This document shows, piece after piece, positions 7,804 to 14,452 of a DNA stretch of 36,304 bases (its first letter is position 1; each line of letters starts with the position of its first letter). The notes under the pieces are model-generated. The model was not told where the DNA came from. It did not search any database and worked only from the letters and a program-made list of their open reading frames with translations. The DNA comes from Pseudomonadales bacterium (GTDB lineage Bacteria; Pseudomonadota; Gammaproteobacteria; Pseudomonadales; Azotimanducaceae), in contig JANQJA010000015.1 of assembly GCA_028281885.1 (NCBI GenBank), positions 1 through 36,304 of the forward strand, read 5' to 3'. Position numbers and translations under genes: made by a program.

Positions 7804-8256
7804 TCAGGCAGCGTCGCTTTCGATCATCCTGGGCTCAGCTTTGCCGGTTGTCACTTCAATCTTTCTGGGTTGTAGTGACTCAAGAATCTCTCGCTGTAGT
7901 GAAATCGTTAGGATGCCTTCGGTGAGACGCGCGCCCTGGACTTCCACGTGCTCCGCCAGCTGGAATGTCCTGGAAAAACGAGGCTGGTTGATGCCGCGAT
8001 GCAGGTACTCGCGGGTTTCGTCGTCAGTCTTCCGTTCGCCGCGTACGGTTAATAGTCCTTCGCGGGTTTCAAGATGAATGTCTTCATTGTGATATCCCGG
8101 TAGCGCTATCGATATCTGATAGGCATCTTCAGCCGTTCGAACGACATCATACTGAGGCCACTGGTTGTCGCTCTCCCAGTTGCGACCGAGTTGATCGAAC
8201 AAGCGATCGAAGCCAACGGTTGATCGGAAAAAGGGTGAAATATCGAACCTGTTCAT
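7804..8256 (-). CDS. Small heat shock protein (Hsp20/IbpA family)
   Basis: The 150-residue protein matches the IbpA layout. The N-terminal segment FDISPFFRSTVGFDRLF is near-diagnostic. An alpha-crystallin domain follows (AYQISIALPGY to LTISL) with EGLLTVRGER, and the short C-terminal tail contains KIEV, the I-x-I/V anchor. It would be an ATP-independent holdase that binds unfolding proteins. The start at 8256 is preferred over ATG 8295: it has AGGAG nine bases upstream, gives the family N-terminus, and a candidate heat-shock promoter would place the transcript start only a few bases before 8295. The gene is monocistronic, with its own terminator. Confidence 0.93.
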   Translation of the reverse strand: MNRFDISPFFRSTVGFDRLFDQLGRNWESDNQWPQYDVVRTAEDAYQISIALPGYHNEDIHLETREGLLTVRGERKTDDETREYLHRGINQPRFSRTFQLAEHVEVQGARLTEGILTISLQREILESLQPRKIEVTTGKAEPRMIESDAA

Positions 8257-8265
8257 CAAAGTAAG

Positions 8266-8270
8266 CTCCT
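8266..8270 (-). promoter_or_regulatory. Ribosome binding site deciding the hsp20 start
   Basis: AGGAG on the minus strand, nine bases before ATG 8256. It supports the internal start over the in-frame ATG at 8295, whose upstream sequence is weaker. Confidence 0.7.
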
Positions 8271-8308
8271 GTTGCCCTGCAAAAGTGTCCGTCATTGACT
8301 GTTCCTAG

Positions 8309-8334
8309 ATATGTCGGGGCCGGGAGGATTCAAG
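8309..8334 (-). promoter_or_regulatory. Candidate sigma-32 heat-shock promoter of hsp20
   Basis: On the minus strand CTTGAA (8334-8329), a 12-nt spacer and CGACATAT (8316-8309) resemble the sigma-32 consensus CTTGAA ... CCCCATNT, with 6 of 8 matches in the second element. A transcript would begin near 8302, leaving a leader of about 45 nt. Position and the heat-shock nature of the gene add support; the -10 match is imperfect. Confidence 0.45.
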
Positions 8335-8428
8335 AGGAGGGTAAAAGGGTGCGAATATGAAATTGTTTCATGTATAAAAATTTATTATTTTTCAATTGGT
8401 TATTGGAATGTCGGAGCATTCGCACTGC

Positions 8429-8481
8429 TTATCCACAATGGGTTGTCACTCAATCTCAAAGTTATTTGCGGCTTATCCACA
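8429..8481 (+). other. Two perfect DnaA boxes next to an AT-rich tract
   Basis: TTATCCACA, the exact consensus DnaA box, occurs at 8429-8437 and 8473-8481 in the same orientation, 44 bp apart (about four helical turns). A strongly AT-rich run (about 8357-8407) lies just to the left. The arrangement recalls part of a replication origin or a DnaA-controlled promoter. No dnaA, dnaN, rpmH or gidA is nearby, and only two perfect boxes are seen, so a regulatory or titration site is more likely than oriC. Confidence 0.55.
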
Positions 8482-8550
8482 GGCTTTCCACCTCGGTTTG
8501 CAAACGTTTCACTGGTGGGCGTCAGCGCGAGTCGATAAAGTATTTTTCAA

Positions 8551-9064
8551 CGGCTGAGGAGTCCTGGCTCCGGAAACGGGATCAGGAAAGCTCACTCAGA
8601 ACCGATAGACCTGTGCCGGGTCGGGGTCGCCAAGGGCAAAGGCGGCTTAAGGGCAAGACGGTAGTCCCGTCAGGGGTCCCCGGGGAGTCTTCGAAAGGAG
8701 GCGTCGCGGGGCTGGAGAGGCAACCCGAAAGGGGGCTTCATCCAGGCCGACAAGTCTGGTTCATCGGTCGACGGCGATCGACCCGACCGATGGGGACGTA
8801 GCAAGGCGTCATAAAATAACGATCTCAGATCAACGGTTGTGGAGCTAGTCGGAGGCGTCCGGCATTTGGCAAGACAACCACGCGGAGCAAGGCCCTCGGG
8901 CCCCAATCTGCACCTCCCGGGAACGGGTTCGACGAACCGAAAGGTGCGCCGGATTCGGGATCGGGATCAGGATAGACCTAGCAGTGGAGGGGTTCGCCCC
9001 GAAGCTGTCCCGGCCAAAGTCCTAGAGAGTGAAACCTCGCCCTTGGGTGGGGTTTCCTTTTTTT
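8551..9064 (+). ncRNA. Putative large structured RNA of unknown class
   Basis: No convincing protein gene covers this stretch, yet it holds a dense series of stable + strand hairpins: TCCG-GAAA-CGGG (8569-8580); GTCGCC/GGCGGC (8626-8646, one G-U); GACGG/CCGTC (8657-8671); CTGGA/TCCAG enclosing CCC-GAAA-GGG (8712-8745); a perfect 9-bp stem 8762-8770 with 8784-8792; GCACCT/AGGTGC (8910-8947) enclosing GGTTC/GAACC; and GGGG-TTCG-CCCC (8989-9000). It ends in a strong terminator. GNRA and UUCG tetraloops are typical of structured RNAs. I looked for tmRNA, RNase P and 6S hallmarks and did not find them. The 5' end is uncertain; a TAAAGT near 8536 could be a -10 element, with no clear -35. Call based on structure only. 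Confidence 0.65.
9031..9064 (+). terminator. Rho-independent terminator of the structured RNA
   Basis: Bases 9031-9040 pair with 9047-9056 (ten pairs, two of them G-U), with one more C-G pair possible at the tip. The hairpin is followed by seven T at 9058-9064. There is no T tract in the other direction, so it serves + strand transcription, and no + strand protein gene precedes it. Confidence 0.9.
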
Positions 9065-9082
9065 GGGGTTCGGAAGTTTCCT

Positions 9083-9478
9083 TCAGTTCGAGTGACGTTG
9101 ATGGATCTGGATCAGCAGCGTTTCGATCTGCTCCGACCAGGCGGCTTCCATCGACCGGGTCCAGGCGTTGCCAAGGATGTTTCTAATCTCGTCTTTCAGC
9201 GCCACAAGGATCTCCCGGTACATGCGTAGTTCGACGCTATAGGCCAGCCGGTGATTATTGACCTCGAAGGTGAGGTAGGTCTGTTCGGCGTCAAAGTCTG
9301 CAACCATCATCAGGCGAATAACCTCGGCCAGCATCTTGCCTCTCGGGCCTTCATCGAGGTGGGACATCAGCTGTTCCGCAGCCGGGTTCGATGAGAAAAA
9401 GCGGGTATAGACCTGGGGGGTCAGGTCTTCAACGCGCTCGGCGGCCAGCTCAAAAGTCTGAGTGATAGTGTCGGTCAC
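9083..9478 (-). CDS. Single-domain globin-like protein
   Basis: The 131-residue protein fits a bacterial globin domain: a B-helix segment PQVYTRFFSS, an E-helix region KMLAEVIRLMM, the proximal histidine H76 in NNHRLAYSVE, and a G/H-helix stretch ending NAWTRSMEAAWSEQIETLL, close to the H-helix pattern of flavohaemoglobin and sensor globins. It would bind haem and handle O2, NO or act as a sensor; no reductase or output domain is attached. The start is a GTG at 9478 with a weak ribosome binding site. Divergent from the PHP gene across 93 bp. The heme-binding call rests on the single conserved His and overall pattern. Confidence 0.8.
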   Translation of the reverse strand: MTDTITQTFELAAERVEDLTPQVYTRFFSSNPAAEQLMSHLDEGPRGKMLAEVIRLMMVADFDAEQTYLTFEVNNHRLAYSVELRMYREILVALKDEIRNILGNAWTRSMEAAWSEQIETLLIQIHQRHSN

Positions 9479-9571
9479 AGCTGCAGTATTGCGCGCCGGA
9501 CAGCCACACTCAACTTGCTTCTCGGGCCCGTCTGTGGCAGTTTGCGGGCTCGTTTCGGGAGATTATTTTTC

Positions 9572-10207
9572 GTGTTACTGGACCTCCATACCCATTCCAT
9601 CAAATCTGACGATGGTCGCGCCAAGGTGGAAAACTACTGTCAGTGGATCAAGTCCAAAAACCTGCCGATAGACGGTTTCGTCCTGACCGAACATCGTCAG
9701 TTCGATTTCGAGTCAGACTACTCCCCACTCGCGGAAAAATTCGGACTCGTGATTCTCAAGGGCGCTGAAGTAGAGACCGAGTATGGTCACGTGCTGGTGT
9801 TTGGTGTCACCGAAGGCCTCTACAAGGAGTTTGATTTTGCCGATATCAAGAACCCGCTGGAAATGGTCCTTGAGATGTCCAACAAGCATGGTGCCCAGGC
9901 AGTGCCCTGCCATCCTGGCCGACCCAAGGTGGGTATGTTTGCCCACACGGAAAACCTTGGGGTGCCCAAAGGCGTTGAAATAGTAGAGATCTATAACGGT
10001 GGTAGTCGTGATAATGAGGACCAGATTGCCATCGATAATGCCGAGAAGCTCGGTTACAAAGGGACCGGAGGCAGCGATTCCCATATTGTGAGTCACATCG
10101 GCCGATGTGCGACGCGGTTCCCTCATGATATCGCAACGATTGATGACCTGGTTGCCGCGCTCAAGGCGGGTGACTTCGAGGCCGTCAATTTCAAGCACGC
10201 AGATTAA
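9572..10207 (+). CDS. PHP-domain metal-dependent phosphoesterase
   Basis: The 211-residue protein carries the PHP metal-binding signature in order: LDLHTHS (HxH) at the N-terminus, LTEH, GAEVETEYGH, VPCHPGRP and GTGGSDSHI near the C-terminus. PHP proteins hydrolyse phosphomonoesters or nucleotides using two or three metals in the cytoplasm. The GTG at 9572 is chosen because the HxH motif follows within six residues, as in most family members, and GGGAG lies about ten bases upstream. A longer in-frame ATG at 9515 would add an unconserved 19 residues. It is followed 30 bp later by the hot-dog pair on the same strand. Substrate not predictable. Confidence 0.88.
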   Translation: MLLDLHTHSIKSDDGRAKVENYCQWIKSKNLPIDGFVLTEHRQFDFESDYSPLAEKFGLVILKGAEVETEYGHVLVFGVTEGLYKEFDFADIKNPLEMVLEMSNKHGAQAVPCHPGRPKVGMFAHTENLGVPKGVEIVEIYNGGSRDNEDQIAIDNAEKLGYKGTGGSDSHIVSHIGRCATRFPHDIATIDDLVAALKAGDFEAVNFKHAD

Positions 10208-10237
10208 TTCATTAGCGGCATTGCCAAAGAGGAAAGA

Positions 10238-10696
10238 GTGTCAGAGCAGCAAGAACTTGATACAGATATTCAGGAAGCCCGCGAAGAGTTTCTTGGCGTC
10301 GAATTCGATTCTGTCGAGTTCGACCTACAACCGTCTCATACGATTAAGTACGCCACGCTTTGTGGTGAGACCCAGGAACGTTTTCTGGATGAGAACCATC
10401 CGGATTTTCAGGCGCCGCCGACCTTTGTCGCGAGTCTGAGCGGTGGCCGCTATCTGCCGGAAGGTTATCCGCGTTTCGGTGGTGTCAGCATGGATGCGGG
10501 CAAGGGGGTTGAGTCCCTTGAACCGATCCGCCCGCCCTTGAAGCTGATTGGAAAGTCTCATATCCATGACATCTTTACGAAGACTGGCCGGTCAGGTCGT
10601 ATGGTATTCACCGTGACCCGGCTGGAGTTCTACACCGAGGATGGTATCCATGTTGCCAACTCGGATTCACGACAGGTTTCGAGGGAGCGCGGATAG
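10238..10696 (+). CDS. MaoC-like dehydratase, N-terminal-type hot-dog subunit
   Basis: The 152-residue single hot-dog domain resembles the FAS1_DH/MaoC_dehydrat_N family: EFDLQPSHTIKYATLCGE at the start, the APPTF turn in the middle, and a C-terminal RLEFYTEDGIHVANSDSRQVSR strand pair. Such subunits pair with a second hot-dog protein to hydrate enoyl-CoA or process polyketide/fatty acyl chains. The start is GTG at 10238 behind GAGGAAAGA. Its stop TAG directly abuts the ATG of the next gene, so the two subunits should be made together. The usual D-x-N-P-x-H/Y stretch reads GETQERF here, without the acidic/His pair. Confidence 0.82.
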   Translation: MSEQQELDTDIQEAREEFLGVEFDSVEFDLQPSHTIKYATLCGETQERFLDENHPDFQAPPTFVASLSGGRYLPEGYPRFGGVSMDAGKGVESLEPIRPPLKLIGKSHIHDIFTKTGRSGRMVFTVTRLEFYTEDGIHVANSDSRQVSRERG

Positions 10697-11125
10697 ATGG
10701 CGAAGGAAAAACTTTCAGACGTCGAGTTTGGTGAAGAATTGTCGGCGTTCGAACCTGATACCACGCTGGCGACCGGGGCAGAATTTGCCGACCTGGTTGG
10801 CTGGATTCGTGAAGATGGCGCAAAGAATCGTTTCAACAGCCACGAGGCAGCGAAGAAGGAAGGTCTTCCTGGTGCGTTTATTCCAGGGATCCTGAGTCAG
10901 GGTTATCTTGTGTCAATGATCCATCAATGGGCACCGCCTGCAGAAATCAAGAAGGTCGATACAGTGTTCAGATCGCCAGTCATTGCCGATGTAAAGCACT
11001 CGATCACGGGTGTTGTCACGGACATCGATGAAGACGAGGGACTGGTCGAGATTGACCTGACGGTGGTGAATGACAAGGGCGAGACCCGTATCTTCGGGAC
11101 TGCCAGCGTCAGACTTCCCCAGTAG
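10697..11125 (+). CDS. MaoC-family hot-dog protein with altered catalytic site
   Basis: The 142-residue MaoC-like hot-dog domain starts immediately after the stop of the preceding subunit. Family features are the helix EFADLVGWIRED, the FIPGILSQGYL segment and the paired strands DTVFRSPVIADVKHSITG and VEIDLTVVNDKGET. R-specific enoyl-CoA hydratases use the dyad in GDxNPxHxD; by eye this reads GAKNRFNSH here, so the Asp is Ala and the His is Asn, with a His two residues later. The pair may therefore act on a different substrate, use a shifted His, or bind acyl-CoA without hydrating it. The coaE gene follows 40 bp downstream. Confidence 0.82.
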   Translation: MAKEKLSDVEFGEELSAFEPDTTLATGAEFADLVGWIREDGAKNRFNSHEAAKKEGLPGAFIPGILSQGYLVSMIHQWAPPAEIKKVDTVFRSPVIADVKHSITGVVTDIDEDEGLVEIDLTVVNDKGETRIFGTASVRLPQ

Positions 11126-11165
11126 ATAAGCCCGTCTTTCAGGCGGGGACCAGGAGATTCATATT

Positions 11166-11759
11166 GTGAAGACGATCTGTCTTACCGGCGGGATTGCGTC
11201 CGGCAAGTCGACGGCCTCGGTGTTTTTTGCCGAAAAGGGCGCTCACGTCATTGACGCCGACAAGCTGGGTCACCGTGTCTATGATGTTGGAACGCCGGGT
11301 TACGACAAGGTCATCGCTGCCTTTGGTAATGACATCGTTGGTGAAGACAAGCAGATCAACCGCCGTGCCCTCGGCGGAAAAGTCTTTGGCAAGCCCGAAG
11401 AACTCAAGCGACTGACAGATATCGTTTGGCCGGAGATTCGTCAGATGGCGGAAGAGGAAATCAGCGCTTTTGGCGAAGACAATCCGGATGGTGTTGCCAT
11501 ACTCGAGGCGGCCGTGTTGCTCGAAGCCGGATGGGAAGACATTGGCGATGAAGTCTGGGTGGTTGTTGTCGACCGGGAAACGGCCATCGAGCGGGCCATG
11601 TCCCGGGATAGTGTCGACCGTGCAGCCATCGAAAGCCGAATTGATGCCCAGCTCTCCAACGAAGAACGTATTGCGCGCGCGGATGTTGTTATCGAGAACA
11701 ATGACGATCAGCCCGCGCTGATCAGGAAGCTCGAAGAAGCCTGGGCAAACATCGCTTAG
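11166..11759 (+). CDS. coaE: Dephospho-CoA kinase
   Basis: The 197-residue protein has the Walker A loop GGIASGKST (residues 8-16), the DADKLGHRV segment, PEIRQMAEEE and ILEAAVLLEAGW, all characteristic of CoaE, which phosphorylates the 3'-hydroxyl of dephospho-CoA in the last step of coenzyme A synthesis. The start is GTG 11166 with AGGAGA upstream. In gammaproteobacteria coaE often sits beside pilD; here it follows acyl-CoA hot-dog genes, so it may be relocated or a second copy. Its last four bases overlap the convergent CinA-like gene. Confidence 0.93.
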   Translation: MKTICLTGGIASGKSTASVFFAEKGAHVIDADKLGHRVYDVGTPGYDKVIAAFGNDIVGEDKQINRRALGGKVFGKPEELKRLTDIVWPEIRQMAEEEISAFGEDNPDGVAILEAAVLLEAGWEDIGDEVWVVVVDRETAIERAMSRDSVDRAAIESRIDAQLSNEERIARADVVIENNDDQPALIRKLEEAWANIA

Positions 11760-12238
11760 GCCGATTCCACTGCCTCCAGCAGCAGTGACAGAGCCGCGTC
11801 GGCGAACGCCTCCATGTTTGCTGCACGGTCAGCGCTCCCCGTATTGACCGTGACTGTCTTGTCCACAGGCCCACTGATGGCGATAACGCTGGTTCCCGCA
11901 TCGTGGCCGTAACGGGAACCGGTCGGGCCGGCAATACCCAGCTCTGATATCCCCCAGGTGGTATTGAGCTTTTCTCTTGCAGACTTCGCGAAGGCCGCTG
12001 CCATTGGTTCAGACAGGGGCTGCAATTCCCGGACAGATTCCGGCAGGTCGAGGAAGGCAAGGCGGGAGGCCTGGGTGTAGATGACCGCTGCGCCCTGAAA
12101 GTAGGCAGAAGCACCCGGTACGGCGAGCAGGCTGGCAGCAATCAGTCCTCCGGTGGTCGACTCTGCGATGGAGATGGTGTGCTTTTTCTGCTTCAGCAGT
12201 TCACCAATCGCTGCCGCGCTTGCATTGTTCAGATTCAT
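11756..12238 (-). CDS. pncC: CinA C-terminal domain amidase (PncC-type)
   Basis: The 160-residue length fits a stand-alone CinA C-domain. The motif IAESTTGGLIAASLLAVPGAS near the N-terminus, AVIYTQASRLAFLD and GIAGPTGS are family signatures. PncC deamidates nicotinamide mononucleotide to nicotinate mononucleotide in pyridine-nucleotide recycling. The N-terminal molybdopterin-like domain of full CinA is absent. The gene diverges from the double-hot-dog thioesterase over 66 bp, in which a TATAGT (12270-12275) could be a -10 for the rightward gene. Confidence 0.92.
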   Translation of the reverse strand: MNLNNASAAAIGELLKQKKHTISIAESTTGGLIAASLLAVPGASAYFQGAAVIYTQASRLAFLDLPESVRELQPLSEPMAAAFAKSAREKLNTTWGISELGIAGPTGSRYGHDAGTSVIAISGPVDKTVTVNTGSADRAANMEAFADAALSLLLEAVESA

Positions 12239-12304
12239 AGTGGTTTCCGAATGGAACAGAATTTACTGCTATAGTATCGCGCTTTTCCGGAAACAGAAGT
12301 CGCC

Positions 12305-13198
12305 ATGTCTGAACTCTTGCTGTTGAACGAGTCGGTCGTCGATCAATCGGAGATCGATGCATTGGGTCACATGAATGTTCGTAACTACATCTATCGAGGC
12401 TATGAAGCCAATCGAGAGTTGCTGCGTCGTGCCGGTGTCGAGGGCTTTCAGTCAGTGGATCTCTACAGTCGATATCTCGTTGAACAGTATGCCGGTGCGA
12501 CCTTGCATACCTTTGGCGGCATCGTCGAATCGCAGGATGGTTCGGACGTAAGTGGCTATTTTGAGGTTCGCAACCCGGACAAAGATGAACTCGCGGCCAC
12601 GTTCATTATTGGCTGCGCCGCGGATAGCGTTGGAGCAATTGATGAGCAACTCAGGATCGAAGTGCCTGAGCACGGCAAGCCGCGTTCTCTATCGCTGGTA
12701 CGACCCAAGCCTGTGACGCTCGGCGAGGTCCAGCCGCACATTGCGGAAGGAGAAGAAGAGCAGGGCCGTCCGCGCAGTCGCCTGAACGTTGTCGTGCATC
12801 CGGATGACTGCGATGAGGAAGGCAGGCTACGTGATGAAATCGACCTGATGCTGATGACCTATGATCGCAGCCAGCCTGAACGCAAGGGTCCCGTTGGGCC
12901 ATCCGAGCTCCGCGATGCCGAAGGTCGACCCTATGGCTGGGCAATGATGGAGGCGCGAACCTTTACGTTTTCCCGGCCTGGTGCGGGCGATCGTATCGTG
13001 TCTTTGGGCGGAGACATTGCTTATACCAGCAAGGTTCGTCATACCCGTCGCTGGATGTTCAACGATGACAGCGGTGAGCTGGTCGGGATTCACGATTCAA
13101 TCAGCCTGTGTATCGACCTCGAGGCGCGACGCAGTCGTGCGATTCCGGATGAGATCATGACGATGATCGAGCGCGATTGTCTGTCGGCCCTGGCCTAA
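12305..13198 (+). CDS. Double hot-dog acyl-CoA thioesterase-like protein
   Basis: In this 297-residue protein the first half contains DALGHMNVRNYIYRGYEA, the Asp-x-x-GHMN-x-x-x-Tyr motif of 4-hydroxybenzoyl-CoA thioesterase-type hot-dog enzymes. The second half repeats the fold with HPDDCDEEGRL in the corresponding place and RRWMFNDDSGEL as a late strand. Only the first half keeps the full motif, so one active site per protomer is likely. Probable role: hydrolysis of an acyl-CoA or acyl-carrier thioester; the substrate is unknown. Its 3' end overlaps the convergent msrA by 4 bp. Confidence 0.8.
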   Translation: MSELLLLNESVVDQSEIDALGHMNVRNYIYRGYEANRELLRRAGVEGFQSVDLYSRYLVEQYAGATLHTFGGIVESQDGSDVSGYFEVRNPDKDELAATFIIGCAADSVGAIDEQLRIEVPEHGKPRSLSLVRPKPVTLGEVQPHIAEGEEEQGRPRSRLNVVVHPDDCDEEGRLRDEIDLMLMTYDRSQPERKGPVGPSELRDAEGRPYGWAMMEARTFTFSRPGAGDRIVSLGGDIAYTSKVRHTRRWMFNDDSGELVGIHDSISLCIDLEARRSRAIPDEIMTMIERDCLSALA

Positions 13199-13809
13199 CC
13201 CCAGAGTTTTTTCAGGCGAAAGTCCCTGCCGCAGCTGGTGCGATAGTACTTGTAGCGAAACGGATTCTTCAGGTAGTAATCCTGATGGTAGTCTTCGGCC
13301 GGATAAAATGTACTGGCCGCTGTGATTTCAGTGACGATGGGTTGGTCGAACCGATCAGAAGCTGCTATCGCATCCCGGGTTGCGCGGGCCTGCCTGGCCT
13401 GATCCTCGTCAAGATAAAAGATGCCGCTGCGATACTGGCTGCCGCGATCACAGAACTGAGCATTCGGCGTTACCGGGTCGATATTGACCCAGAAAATATC
13501 GAGCAATTCGGCATAGCTGACCTTGGCGGGATCATAGACGACCTTCACTGCTTCAGTGTGCCCGGTTCGTCCGCTTGAAACTTCCTCGTAGGTCGGGTTT
13601 TCGCGATGACCGCCAATATAACCAGACGTGGTAGACACGACGCCGTCGATTTCATCGTAAGGTGGTTCCATACACCAGAAACAGCCCCCTGCGAAGATCG
13701 CGACCGCCGTCGAGTTGTGCATTGGTTTGGCCGCCGTGGATTCGGCCCCCGTGGATTCGGCGCGTAGCAGGGGTGGAGTGAAAAACAGGAGTGCAAGCAG
13801 AAGGCGCAT
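13195..13809 (-). CDS. msrA: Exported peptide-methionine (S)-S-oxide reductase
   Basis: This 204-residue MsrA has the catalytic GGCFWCMEPPYDEIDGV motif (nucleophile C43), GYIGG, the TGHTEAV helix and YHQDYYLKNP near the C-terminus. Residues 1-17 (MRLLLALLFFTPPLLRA) are a plausible Sec signal peptide followed by an Ala/Thr/Ser linker, so the enzyme should act in the periplasm, repairing methionine-S-sulfoxide. A further Cys late in the chain (TSCGRD) may be the resolving residue. It starts one base after the msrB stop, giving a coupled msrB-msrA pair that covers both sulfoxide stereoisomers. Confidence 0.95.
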   Translation of the reverse strand: MRLLLALLFFTPPLLRAESTGAESTAAKPMHNSTAVAIFAGGCFWCMEPPYDEIDGVVSTTSGYIGGHRENPTYEEVSSGRTGHTEAVKVVYDPAKVSYAELLDIFWVNIDPVTPNAQFCDRGSQYRSGIFYLDEDQARQARATRDAIAASDRFDQPIVTEITAASTFYPAEDYHQDYYLKNPFRYKYYRTSCGRDFRLKKLWG

Positions 13810-13810
13810 A

Positions 13811-14332
13811 TCAGGATCTCAATGCCGGCAGCGGTTGCCCTTTCGGGACAAAACGTAATGCAAGACCGTTGTTACACCAGCGTTTTCCGGTAGGCGGAGG
13901 ACCGTCGTCGAAAACGTGGCCCTGGTGACCGCCGCAGCGGGCGCAGTGATACTCGGTTCGGGGCACAATCAGAATGAAATCCTTCTTGGTACCAATTGCG
14001 CCGTCTATGACCTGATAAAAACTCGGCCAGCCGGTCCCGCTGTCATATTTGTGGTCGCTCAGGAAGAGTGGCAGGTAGCAGGCCGCGCAAACATAAGTGC
14101 CTTCGCGCGTTTCTTTATTGAGTGGCGAAGTAAAGGCCCGTTCGGTGGCTTCTTCAAACAGCACACCGTACTGATCGGCTGACAGTAATTTCCGCCATTC
14201 TCCGGGCGACTTCTTCAGCGGGGAAAAGTCCGGCAGCTGAAAAGCGGCCGTCAGCCGTGAGGTGAGTGTCAGTGAGATGAATGCCGCAAGTTCTAGCAGT
14301 GATCTTCTGTTCATAAACTGTCGAGAGAGCAT
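13811..14332 (-). CDS. msrB: Exported peptide-methionine (R)-S-oxide reductase
   Basis: This 173-residue MsrB keeps both zinc-binding pairs (CAAC and CARC), the TGWPSFYQ segment, GHVFDDGP and the catalytic C153 in RWCNNGLALRF (most MsrB have RYCIN here). The N-terminus contains NRRSLLELAAF followed by a hydrophobic run ending near SRLTAAF, which resembles a twin-arginine signal, so the enzyme probably reaches the periplasm. ATG 14332 and ATG 14314 are both possible starts, neither with a good ribosome binding site; the second puts the arginines right at the N-terminus. Translationally coupled to msrA. Confidence 0.93.
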   Translation of the reverse strand: MLSRQFMNRRSLLELAAFISLTLTSRLTAAFQLPDFSPLKKSPGEWRKLLSADQYGVLFEEATERAFTSPLNKETREGTYVCAACYLPLFLSDHKYDSGTGWPSFYQVIDGAIGTKKDFILIVPRTEYHCARCGGHQGHVFDDGPPPTGKRWCNNGLALRFVPKGQPLPALRS

Positions 14333-14452
14333 TTAGGCCTATCACTATAGACCTGGTGATGTTGCCAGATTTTTCAGGTTGTCGTCAGGGTATCTTCCGA
14401 AACATGGCAAGGAGGGTTGTCTTTCCGCTAGGCTACCTGGAACTGCCGGTTC

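Noticed and set aside
8357..8481. Chromosomal origin oriC
   Set aside because: Only two perfect DnaA boxes and no origin-linked genes (dnaA, dnaN, rpmH, parAB, gidA) nearby.
8921..8947. tRNA-like T arm (GGGTTCGA)
   Set aside because: The GGTTC/GAACC hairpin has a 3-nt loop and sits inside a longer stem; no cloverleaf forms around it.
8551..9064. RNase P RNA, tmRNA or 6S RNA identity for the structured region
   Set aside because: The conserved RNase P core (GAGGAAAGTCC and ACAGAA...GGCTTA), a tmRNA tag frame with tRNA-like ends, and the 6S bubble layout could not be found. A GCGGAGCAAGGCC stretch at about 8882-8894 recalls part of RNase P but stands alone.
8370..9186. Open frames inside the structured-RNA region
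   Set aside because: They are arginine- and glycine-rich, match no family, have no ribosome binding sites and cross the hairpins; better explained as chance frames in GC-rich non-coding sequence.
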